Source of the DNA: Lineus longissimus
Lineage: Eukaryota > Nemertea > Pilidiophora > Heteronemertea > Lineidae
Length of the DNA: 64,000 nt
Direction: 5' to 3'
Assembly (NCBI RefSeq): GCF_910592395.1
Contig: NC_088320.1
Span: 682,001-746,000 of the forward strand
Numbering within the stretch: the stretch's first letter is position 1; the number at the start of each line of letters is the position of its first letter. Under the pieces are notes generated by a model. It was not told the DNA's origin. It was given only the letters and a program-made list of their open reading frames with translations, and ran no database searches. Below, in pieces: positions 37,222-47,770 of this stretch. A program made the translations under genes and the position numbers.

Positions 37222-38191
37222 TTGCCTCTAATTCAGCGATGGGGAAATAGAGGGCAGCAGCTGCAGTGATGTCTTCTTCGCGGAATGCTAAGACTTGTCT
37301 TTCTGTACTGCCTCATGTGTATGGTTCCTCCAGTATATTTTGATACTGTATGCTTCAAATTTGAGTAACAAGCACAAAACAATACAAGCTTTATCGGATT
37401 CTGATTGGCTGAGAACCTGAGTACAAATGTACACTGTACTGTCCGAAAGGGTCAGGAAAAAAATTCGCGGCCGGGTCGAGGTAGCCTAGACCAATACTCT
37501 GCTGAACAGCGTAGCGGATCGAGGCTATAAAATGGGTTAGGGTCAAGGTCGTGCCTCCCTTGTGCGACCTAAATGCCTCCCTTGTACGACCCAAGTGCCT
37601 TTTTACACGTTACAAATGAAGTGAAAGCATGCTACGAAACGTATGCCACTAAAATACGAGAAAATGTATTACATTTGACAACCCTACCCATGTAATTATT
37701 GGAATCTTTGGGAGTCCTTTTCGAAATCTGCAAATTTGGGAAACAGCTCAAGACTGTCTATAGTCTAGACCACTGCACAGGAACGTACCTTATTGAATCG
37801 CCCCCCCCCCCCCCATCCACCCTAATCGACAACCCACTACAGGTATAACTATAAGAATGGTATTTTACTTGGTTTTAATGTGTGTTGTTGGGGGGGGGGG
37901 GGGGGTGTCAGTCGATTGCGGATTTGGAGGGGGGCTATTGAGCTCTTGTTTCCATTATCACGTGAACAGACTGTAGCCAGTAGGGGAATACCGAATCTCG
38001 TTTTCAGTCCGCGCCAATAGCATACAAGCACTGTGTAGGATCATCGCAGTATAAGAGCCTGGTCGCGAGTATGAGTTGCGTAAACCAGTTCAAGGTTAGT
38101 CCAGGTAACCTCGACCCTATCCGCCGTGCAGCGGTGCTGTGGCTTTCTGCAGTGTTGTCACATTTTGTGTTATAATCATTTTATAATAATC

Positions 38192-40086
38192 ATGTCAGGA
38201 GTCATTCCTGCTCGCCTGATTCAGCCGATTTTGACGTGTGCTTCTTTATTACGAACGAGAGCGTGTCTACAACGGTTTCAACTCCCTGTTTTGTCATTGT
38301 TACATACAACAGTTGGTAAGAATATATTCTGTTCACCACACGTCACTCACTGGTCACTCTGCGTATGTGCTATGTATGCCCGGGCCTCTCTACACTCCAC
38401 AGGCAGGGTGTTCGGTCAGACAGCTGCTCTGCAGTCTGCAGAGTGTTGACTCGATCAATCATGCACTGTGTCAGTGTGTGGCGGGCTGGACAGGTTATCG
38501 GCAGGCATCCAGTGCCAGTTGTGAGAACAGCATGAGTAAGGCCAAGGCCAAGGGGTCAACATTGTGAGGCAAAATAGCTTTTAGCTGTCAGATTGGGATT
38601 GAGCCTTTCTACAATAGGACATCGGGACGGATGTTGCCTCCCTTTTTTAAGTCCCATTTTTATAGTCCCATCTCCCATAGTGTTATCCTCACCAGCATCC
38701 ATTTTCTCCCCATATAGTGATGACACAAACTAAGCTGAGCGATGAAGAATGGAAGGCGAGGCTGACAGACCAGCAGTATCATGTGACCAGAAATGGAGGA
38801 ACAGAAAGGGTGAGTATTGAATGGAGGACAGAGAGTTTTCAAGATTCGGGCTAAAGTGTGCTGTACAATGATAATTGCTACAAGGGTTAAACCTCTTGAG
38901 TTTATTGCAGCACTTTGTAGACCCTTAATGTTACCTTTGCTTTGAGACATAAATTAGTAGGAGGCCTAGACTACTTTTCTTCCCTTTGATCTGCAGGTGA
39001 TTCAGGCCAGATTTCAAGTCCCCAATCTCAAGATTTCACATCACTCACCTCTTATATATAACTATGGTACTCTCTGTCTCTGTGAGGAAATGAAACTGTG
39101 AAAGTGGCTCTTGTTCACTTAACCAGCGGAATTTTTTATAATTAGGTTGTGGGCCATGCAGATTGCTGTGTTGTTTGTGTGTGGACTAGGCACACCTCAC
39201 TTGATACAAGAACTCTCGACTAAATTGATCAATGAGTCATGCTTCCTGGATGTTTGCTATTGGATTTTTCAGGCATTTACTGGTATATACTATGACCATA
39301 AAGAGAAAGGAACATATGTGTGTACATGCTGTGGAGTGGAGTTATTTAGGTATGGACTACTACAGTTCTAATTACAAGCTAGTTGAACTAAGGCACCCCT
39401 ACCATGACAATATGCTTTTGACAAATCTGATCTCATGATAACAACCCAGTAAGGGACACAATTTAAACCCTCCTCTCTGGAATCCTGGGTTCGAGTGATG
39501 ACTCATCCAGGTCATCAGGTCAGTAATGCAAGGAGTATTATCGATTTGATCCAGTTGCTTCCTCCTTTTATACCCTGGCTGTAGATTAAAATTATGAATG
39601 ATTGTCTGGAAATATTAAACATGACAAACATCTCTATCTTCCAGTTCAACAACAAAATATGATTCTGGATCTGGCTGGCCGTCATTCTACAAGGCAATGG
39701 ATAAAGAGAAAGTGATTGAGATCCATGATGACTCGCATGGTATGAGGAGGACCGAGGTCAGGTGTAAAAATGTGAGTGCATTATGGCATTACCATCCAGG
39801 CATTTTGGACTGAAAGTAAAAGGGCCTGGACAATTTTAAATTCAAATGATTTGTTTTAGTCAGAACGCCCCCAGAGAAATATTACAATAGAGATACACCC
39901 TACCATTAGACCTACACCTTATGCAATATAGCATAGTGGAGAAATATCGCCTGCATTGACCATCGTGTCTTTTTTCAGTGTGGCGCTCATCTTGGTCATG
40001 TGTTCAATGATGGCCCAGCTCCGACCGGGCAGAGGTACTGCATAAACAGCATAAGTCTTCAATTTAAAGGGGACGCCGAGAAGTAA
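38192..40086 (+). CDS. Methionine-R-sulfoxide reductase B, probably mitochondrial
   Basis: Five exons close in phase to 175 aa: 38192-38315, 38718-38809, 39273-39349, 39645-39771, 39979-40086. The first exon is a basic, Arg/Leu-rich presequence ([20 protein letters not shown]) typical of mitochondrial import. The SelR fold follows: zinc cysteines C89/C92 and C138/C141, the SGSGWPSF substrate loop, CGAHLGHVF and the catalytic C161 in RYCINS. The catalytic residue is cysteine, not selenocysteine. The enzyme reduces methionine-R-sulfoxide in proteins, using thioredoxin-type reductants. Length and leader resemble MSRB2/MSRB3 forms. The gene is tail-to-tail with the ASB gene. No canonical AATAAA is seen after the stop. 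Confidence 0.92.
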
Positions 40087-41319
40087 ATCAGGACATCTGC
40101 TCAAAGATCTCATACTGATGGACTGTGTGTGAGGCATTGTGTAGAAAAGAGACAATGACTGCGGTGTTTTCATTGATCAGTTACCCAGGGAAAGTGTCTT
40201 CCTGGACAAGGAGAAGTTACCTATTACCTGAAGTAGAAGTGTGTTGCGGATTGATGAAAATGATAAGTATTATGAACCAACCCACGAAACAGCTCAGAAG
40301 GTTACTAAGTGGGGACAGTATGCATGTAATTATGTATATTTTTGTATTTTATGTGATAGCATACAGTGATAGTCAGTAAAGTTTTTGTTATAACATGTGT
40401 GAGTTGTTTTGTTCAGTTCTCCAAGCATTTGGCCATAGTGCTGCATGAGGCAGGCACCATCACATGTTGTGACTGCTCCAAAGAAAAGATACTAAAGTGG
40501 ATCGTCAGCAAATAACTAAATTCAACGTCCACAGGGACAGATTGTCTGCCGACACTTTGTTGGGACATCCATGGTATCATTAAGAGACATAGTCACCTCC
40601 ACTGTCCCTTCGACTGGTTTATGTACGTACTCCACGCTCTCGTCCATCGTGATCATCTCCACTGTGTTGGTTGGAGATGTCATTGATTGTACTTGGTGAG
40701 GTTGGGAGACCATAATAGTCTTCATTTACATGGCAAAAGAAAGCCAAGTCACCTCCACATCAGACAGTAATAATACAGAGGTCTTGGCAGAAAGACATCA
40801 CCACTTCTAGTTGTCTGTCATTCCAATGAAATTGTTCTTCAGCCGCACTTGTAATTTGAAGAGACAACAAAATCAATTATTAATCATGTTACAGTTTATT
40901 TGAAATTCATTTTTGATAAGCCAGCACATTGCTTGAAAGTACTTAACAAGTATACAAGTAGATAAACCAATAATATAGAATATTAGATACCTCATTATGG
41001 TAGTTCGAACACTTCCCCCAAAACTTTGAGTCCAATCCATTTTCCCTATCCTCCAGCCATTATACTCCTGATATACGTAAGCCAGAATGACGAGGTCTAA
41101 CTTCATGATGACAGGTTAAGAGTAGATACTGACAGTCAGAACAGCTAAGTTACATAGCTCTTCTATGCAGTCCATCAAAACCTTTCCACTTGTAGAGGCT
41201 ACCCAAGGTCAAGGTCACCCACATATCACCATGCATCCATTGATACAGATACTCCCAGGACACCATCTGTAGGATTGTCAAAGCATATCTGGACTCACAG
41301 TCCACAAGAAATGTCTGAA
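40087..41319. other. Convergent 3' region between MsrB and ASB genes
   Basis: No gene seen. The reverse-strand AATAAA at 40895-40900 would end the ASB transcript about 420 nt after its stop codon. Confidence 0.55.
40895..40900 (-). other. Poly(A) signal AATAAA, ASB gene
   Basis: Canonical hexamer on the reverse strand downstream of the ASB stop. Confidence 0.6.
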
Positions 41320-43175
41320 TCAGAACACATAGTTCAAGTAGTTCTTCAACTTATTGGGCAATGGCAGCTGCTCTATTTTGGAATTTCTTTCAATAGTCCG
41401 TGAAGCATTTAACACTTTCCGTGTGAATAACCTGCAGGATGACATCAGTGGTCTTGGCTGTTCTGGAATAGAAACATACTGGAAATTAGACAAATTGAGA
41501 TGAGTGGCGCTTGTGATATAAATCTTTAGTCTACAAGACAAATTGACTTCGCACAATGTGGCAGTTCAAACAGACAACATGATACAACTTTGCAGGACTA
41601 TTTGCTGCCTTATTTAGATACAGTGACTCTTATTTGCTCAAGACAACGAAACGTTCCTGTTGATAGCACAAACAGAAAAGTGTCTTGTCCGAGGCCACAG
41701 GGTCAAATAGATTCATAACTCACCTGACATTTCCTTGAGATAATTTTTGACATCCTCGCTGCCATCCAGTTCATGTGCGAGTCTACCATTATCGTCCCGA
41801 GAATTCAAATCCGTTCCACACTCATAGAGAAGCTGTGCGTACCTGATATCACATCCATATCGCATCACCGCATGATAGAGAGACTGACAACATGGCAGAC
41901 GTTTATACTGAGCACCAGTCTTTTTATTGAAGTCCGGATCAGCACCAGCGATGACCAGAACCCGGAAGCAGTCGTAATGTTTGTAGACCACCGTTATGTA
42001 GAGCGGTGTACTGATAAACGATCCAATACTGATCTGAGACAGATTGAGATCAACGCCGCTCTTTATTAGCGCCTGAAAAGATGAAAGGGGAAACAATTCA
42101 AAACGTTTCAACGATTTTTAGTCGGAGAGTCAAAGACACACAGCTCCTGCAGCAGACATGACAGACTGATTGTGATATTATGATGCATCAGCCATCTTAA
42201 TGGTGAGAATGCATAAACACACTTAAACCCGTAATCAGAACAGCCTATCACAGTGATTAATTCCAACCCTATGTCCGATTAGTTGCATCAGAATGGTTTT
42301 GTGTGCAGGCAGTGCCCTCTACCCTACCTGCCTATTTCAATCTGGTCGCGTATTTCATATCTTTTCTTGAGCAACTGACAGAACACCCCCCACTTTACAA
42401 AGGATTCATTATCAAACTGCTGACCACCTTGTAGATGTACTCACCAACACCCCATCAAAATAGCCATCCATGGCAGCAATATAAAGAGGTGTACACAAAC
42501 TCATCAGGTCACCATTAGGATTAGCACCAGCTCGAAGAAGGATTTTGATACATTCCAGATGTTTGTGTTTGACTGCCATGTAGAGAGACGTCTGACACTT
42601 GATGTCAACAATATCCACGTCAGCCCCTTGGAGGACCAGGTATTCCACAACTTCTGCATGACCAGCTTAAATCAAGATTTATCTTTCAATGTCATTACTT
42701 GCTGCAATATGAACCTTGACAATCTAGTTACTACATGTACGACATGTATAAGAAAGTGCAGATTATTTGCCTAAACTACACAACTACACCAGTTAAGGAA
42801 TAAGTCTCCGATGTGCTTCATTTAAACCCACTGAGTTAGAATCATGTGAGTGTGGCTGATCACTGATCAAACTTGCACACCTCAACTTTACTTCTTTCTT
42901 GGTGCACAACCAAACCATTCTCAAACAAGATTTGAAGCACGATCTAAGTTACCTGTAGCAGCCAATCTAAGAGGTGTACAGCCAAGTCTGTTTTTTTGGC
43001 TGAGATTCTCTCTGTTCCTATCAACCTCAAGAATCCGTTTGACAGTCTTCAGGTCGCCTTCATGAGCTGCCACATGCAAGGGAGAGTCAGTCTCAAGCAC
43101 CCGGTTAGCAAAATTCAAGCTATTGAGTACGTTGATCATTTTGCTGGTAATGTAATCATCAAGTCGCACTGACAT
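41320..43175 (-). CDS. Ankyrin-repeat and SOCS-box protein (ASB family)
   Basis: Four exons close in phase to 311 aa: 43175-42953, 42665-42445, 42072-41724, 41462-41320. The ATG at 43175 starts MSVRLDDYITSK; an extra upstream coding exon cannot be excluded. Ankyrin repeats run from about residue 30 to 250, with phrases such as SPLHVAAHEGDLKTVKRILE, TSLYMAVKHKHLECIKILLR and TPLYIAAMDGYFDG. The last exon is a SOCS box (PRPLMSSCRLFTRKVLN, then LPLPNKLKNYL), the known binding site for elongin B/C and cullin-5. The product should be the substrate receptor of a CRL5 ubiquitin ligase. The substrate is unknown, and I cannot say which vertebrate ASB is closest. Confidence 0.88.
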
Positions 43176-43947
43176 TCTGGAGTGGAAGGGAAACAAATCA
43201 TGTCAAGTTGGTGTATATTTTCATAGGCAACAAACACCCCAATTCTCAATTTTTAAGCAGGCTTATGGCATGCCACCTGTACCACTGTTATGACTGTACA
43301 GTACCAACACAAACAACGGCAAGAAGAAGGTAAGGAGTCTTGAATCCCCATTCCCATCGGCCATCCCCTCATCAAGGGTAGGCCAGACTAAAGGTGAAGG
43401 CCTAGCACTCAGGCAATGCAAAGCCAGTGGCGTGATACTGATTGTCACACTCACACTTCTGTCTCTTCTGACGGCCGTCACACTGTGACTGTGGAGTGTG
43501 ATGTGGATATCTTGGCAATTTTCTTCCGTGCTGCAGGTTCCAAATCTAGGTTTTTCCAGCGAAATTACATTTGAACCTAAAGTTGGATAGTTTTACATCA
43601 AAATCAAACAAGAACTAATTGCATTTTGAACTCCAGCAGCTCATAAACGCAAATAAATCGAGATTTTTCGGAAAAATTTGGCTTCTGTCCACCATGTTTA
43701 TTTTCAGTGGATACCGTTTGTACCTCCGAAATTAAAGAGCAAACTGGATACGAGGTTTTTACTTGTTCACTCGAATATAAAGTTTGACATAATTTCGTAC
43801 AATAAAATTGATATAGCCCTTTTTAAAGATCTGTATCTATATTTTGATAACGTTTACTGACATGAAAACCCTCTAGATGTTCCTAAATACTCATATCAAA
43901 TTAGGACCCTGGCACTGAGGTTGCTCCTGGCAACAGGGAAAAACAAC
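43176..43947. promoter_or_regulatory. Divergent promoter region, ASB (-) / MDH1B (+)
   Basis: 772 bp separate the two start codons. It has a 12-bp palindrome TGACGGCCGTCA at 43469-43480 (CRE-like halves) and an RFX X-box at 43920-43934 beside the MDH1B start. Otherwise nothing was recognised. Confidence 0.5.
43920..43934 (+). promoter_or_regulatory. RFX X-box-like motif upstream of MDH1B
   Basis: GTTGCTCCTGGCAAC is two inverted RFX half-sites (GTTGCT and GGCAAC) with a 3-bp spacer, 13 bases before the MDH1B ATG. RFX factors drive ciliary genes, and MDH1B is a cilium/sperm-associated gene in vertebrates, which fits. Confidence 0.55.
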
Positions 43948-46900
43948 ATGGCGAAGATAGTCATAGCAGGTGCCCGTTTTTATCATATTTCTTCCCTAAA
44001 CGACATAATTCATGGTCCAGTGCTGTTTGCAGCTATCTCCTTGTTGAGTTAAACTGTAGCGCTTTCTATAAACTTTGATAGCGTGGTTGTTTAACTGTTT
44101 TCTGTGACCAACTTGGGTAAACTGGAGGTGGAAGGCCTCAAATTAAAGCTGCTTTTGGTGATGATATTGATAACTGAAGCTTTACTTTAGGCCTACACTC
44201 TAACTGTCTAACAAAAGTCTAAATATAATAGAAAAAAGGCCAATTAACTTACCCTGAAACAGAAAATTGAAACAAAGATGGTTTGTATTAGTGTACAGTA
44301 AGTATAGGCCTATCTTCATCCTCAATCCTGTGCAACACTGTCAACACCTCAAATAATTGTTTGTATTTCAGGTCGGGCTAACTGCCCATATTTTGCAAAA
44401 AGTGAACTTCTTGCCGACAACCTTGCCAAGAATCTTGATGATTTTAAACTCCACAAGATAGTCATACAGCCATCAGAGTGGGAGGTGAGTGAACACTTAA
44501 GTGAAGAGTTTCATTATGTTTGTTAGCTCTGTTGTTGGGTTGCCACTGACCCTATTGAATGGACCAACAATAGGTCAGCTCAGGACAGGTGTAAATCTAA
44601 AATCCTCTCTTCCAATGGTAATGAACAAATGGACTTTCAGTTTTCTGAATTCACTGCTTGGCTGTTCTTGATGTGTACTTCAGAGTAAAAGATTCTGAAG
44701 AATCTTTATGTTGCTTTTTCAGGAATGGCTGTCAAAAACATGCAGCGAAAGAAAATGGCTGCATACGAAATCGCCAATGGTCTGGCGCGAATTGATCGAT
44801 CGTGGTGGGAAGGGTGTCCTTATCGGAGGGGCAAATGATTTCCAGGAATATGCCAGAGGGTACTACAGCGTTGTCTCTAACTTCATTAGCGATGACATGT
44901 TGAAAATTGCTGAGGAAAATCTTAAAACTAAAGATGAACTGGACGAGGAGGAACGGTCATTGAAAGCGTTGAGCAAGCCTGTCAACATCTGTATCACTAA
45001 TGCCAGCAGTCCTGTTAGTTATGGTTTGATTCCAGAAATAGCAAAGGGTGTGACATTTGGAGATCAGACTGAGGTCACTCTTCACCTACTTGACTCGGAG
45101 GAAAATATTGAAGGAGTAGGTGGTGTAGAGTTCGAGGCTGTTGACTTGGCCTGCCCCCTATTGCGAGGTGTCAAGACCACATCAGATCCTAAGGCAGCAT
45201 TTAAGGACTGTAGCGTAATCATATTGTTGGACGAAATTAAGAAGGGAGAGGAAGAAGAGAACTCTGACTGGTTGAAAAGAAATTTTGAATTTTTCACAAA
45301 TTACGCAAACATTATTGGAGCAGTTGCAAAAAAGGATGTAAAGATTCTCATAGGTGGCGCAGGACCTGTTAACTTTATCACAGACATGATGATCAGAAAT
45401 GCTCCCGAGATTCCACGACAGAACTTTGTTGCTTTCAGTCGTTTATTAGAAAACCAAGTCAAAGCTGTGATTGGACACCTCCTCAAAGTCAACTCAGCCT
45501 ACATCGTTGATGCTTTAGTTTGGGGAAATCCTGCTGGAGAACGTTTCGTAGACATAGCGCATTGCCGCGTACACAACTTTGACGGGGCAATCTGGGGACC
45601 ACCATTCTATTCCCGTCCAGTGAAGGAGTTGATTTACGACAAAAAATGGCTCGAGAAGGAATTCCAGGAGATGGTGAACAGCCGTCAACAGAACCTTGTC
45701 ACGACGATGAACCATCGGAACAGCGTGTCCCATGCTGCAGCGATTGCTACACTCCTGCAACACTGGGTCCAGGGGTCACCTGAAGGTCAGATCTTCTCAC
45801 TTGGAGTGTACTCAGAAGGTAAATACATATATATGGGGGTGAACTACACACGTCTTGATTGGACGTCTTTATTAAAAATGTCGAGGGGGGATTGATTGAG
45901 ATTTCCCCTAGCAATAGAAGTGAGGGCTCAGGTTCTGGCGACATTGTAACAAAAACAATTGAAAGTTCAAGTGGATTGCTTTTAAAAACTGAAGTCAGTA
46001 TCAGAATCAAGCCTCTTGATAAATGTGTCATGCACCTGATTGTAACTGATGTTATGCCATGTGTCATGCCTCTGTTATAGGCCCTTCTTTTGAGTATGAA
46101 AATTGTGATGCATACTCTCCACAACTTGAGTGTATTCTGTTATCCTTCAGGTGATTACGGGATACCAGAAGGCCTTGTTTGCTCTGTCCCTGTAAGGTTC
46201 CACTCGGCTGGTTACTGGGAGCTTGTCAAGGATATTGAGATGGCAGAAGAGGAGAATGAGAAGATCAAGCTCTGTGTGGAGGTAGGTGGTCAACATGAAA
46301 AAGCCATTGAGTCTATTAGCCACCACTTACTACCCTGAAATACCTTTAGACCAACTTTAATTAAGGATCGCTGTTTGATTTCCCGAGGCGGTAACATTAC
46401 ATGACTAGCTGTGAGGAGTATGCAACCTACATGTACCCCAATTCCAGGATGACCTTGCTTAGTTTTCCATTATAGAAGTGCAGTGGTTCTCAACCCAATT
46501 CACTCAATAGAAATAACAAGCCAATACTATTACATTTCAGGACTTGACCAAGGAGTACGAGGTGATTTTCCCACCCCCCTTCATCCCACCTCCAACTCCA
46601 CCAGCTGAACAAGAAGCTGAAGGAGGGAAAGTGTTTGGGACGGAGGAATCACAGCAGACGGACGACGCTAAGAAAGAAGGTATGTACACTAATCCACCGT
46701 GTCACATCGAGATCAAACCATGTCTGGGCCGGCTACTGGTATATATGTAGGCGCTGTGTCCTTGGATTGAGATTTATTTCCTTGTACAGTTCCTGTTAGT
46801 GTTATCAAGCAAGTTGTACATTGGCAAAATTTGCAGTCTGCTCTCACAAGGTTGAAACAAATACCTCGCCCCTTTGATGGATTGAAATGTCAGCCAAAAG

Positions 46901-47099
46901 GTGTCTAAATGTTAAATCTCTTGCAGAAGATGGAAACTCCTCGGCCACTATGACTGGCACGACATCCGAGAGTGAAGGTGACACCGATAAACTGGCAAAG
47001 ATTGTCGAGGAGAAGGGGGAGGAAGAAAAGGCAGAACAGCCAGGGGATGGGCAGAAGACGGACGAGTCTGAAGATCAGACGGAGGAAGCAGATGAATAA
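43948..47099 (+). CDS. MDH1B: Malate dehydrogenase 1B-like protein
   Basis: Six exons close in phase to 557 aa: 43948-43969, 44372-44484, 44723-45818, 46151-46281, 46541-46679, 46927-47099. After a short [17 protein letters not shown] start, residues about 30-130 are the family-specific N-terminal extension. The lactate/malate dehydrogenase fold follows ([21 protein letters not shown] nucleotide-binding start, [33 protein letters not shown]). The usual Gly-rich Rossmann loop is altered to NASSPVSY, as expected for this divergent paralogue, so activity is uncertain. The C-terminus after about residue 450 is Pro-rich then strongly acidic (Glu/Asp/Lys). Human MDH1B is about 518 aa. It is linked to motile cilia and sperm by expression in other animals. 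Confidence 0.9.
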
Positions 47100-47634
47100 A
47101 CAAGAGATTCTTTTCACTAAAATCTTTAATTCAATATTTGGACTCGGCAACTTTTTACACAAAATGAACATTCAGTTTACAAGCAGAAGATTTGAAATAA
47201 ACAGAAGCACTGGTGTAAAAATCTGATATAACGTTCAAGTTCTCTTTAAAACATTGTACAAAATGAAAATTTTCTAAAGACATTATTGTAGTCACTGCTC
47301 TGCAGGTTGGAGGCAAAGATATCATAGAAACAATCGCTTAACATGTTGTTTATTTGTAATTACAGTGTGCCAAGAAAGAAAAACAACTTTGCAGAGAGAA
47401 ATTCACTGTGATGAAAATACATTATTTACATCATTGTTGATACATACAATTTTATTTAAAAGTACCCTTTGTGTCATGTAGATATTTTGTGATATTCGTG
47501 AGATATTTAGTGTATCATTGACTAAAACAAGGCTGTGTCACATCTGGAAGGCCTGTCGAGAGAACTCCATTGATTGACCAATGAACATATCATTTCATAA
47601 ACACTTTCGATATGAAATTCTGTAGATGTCATAC

Positions 47635-47640
47635 AATAAA
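47635..47640 (+). other. Poly(A) signal AATAAA, MDH1B
   Basis: It lies about 540 nt after the stop. A nearer hexamer occurs at 47196-47201. Use of this distal site would bring the MDH1B 3' UTR within about 120 bp of the opposing coding end. Confidence 0.55.
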
Positions 47641-47770
47641 CTTATTTACCAAGTATTCAAAGAAAATATCTGTTTACCTCATTGATATTTCCATTATTCC
47701 TTGCAAAACTGTGGTATTTGGTCTGCCAGATCATTAATGTCCCTGTGAATATAACAAACAGGCTGGCTTG

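Larger units (their letters stand above)
36350..37480. mobile_element. Inverted-repeat DNA element, about 1.1 kb, diverged
   Basis: The left arm (about 36350-36440) and right arm (about 37393-37480) are inverted copies sharing CGCGAATTT, TTTTCCTGA, GTGTACATTTGTAC and CAGCCAATCAGA blocks. A second inverted pair lies inside: TCTTAGCATTCCGCGAAG near 36808 and its complement near 37278. No coding capacity is visible. Ends and target duplication are unclear, so this is probably an old non-autonomous transposon or a foldback array. Confidence 0.65.
36130..38191. other. Repeat-rich intergenic region, IAP/MsrB divergent promoters
   Basis: No gene seen. It holds an inverted-repeat element with a nested MITE and a tRNA-like fragment, plus facing homopolymer tracts (C at 37801-37814, G at 37890-37905). 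Confidence 0.6.

Noticed and set aside
38238-38567. Alternative frame over MsrB exon 1 and its intron
   Set aside because: The MsrB frame has a presequence, a good donor and in-phase continuation; the other frame runs through the intron.
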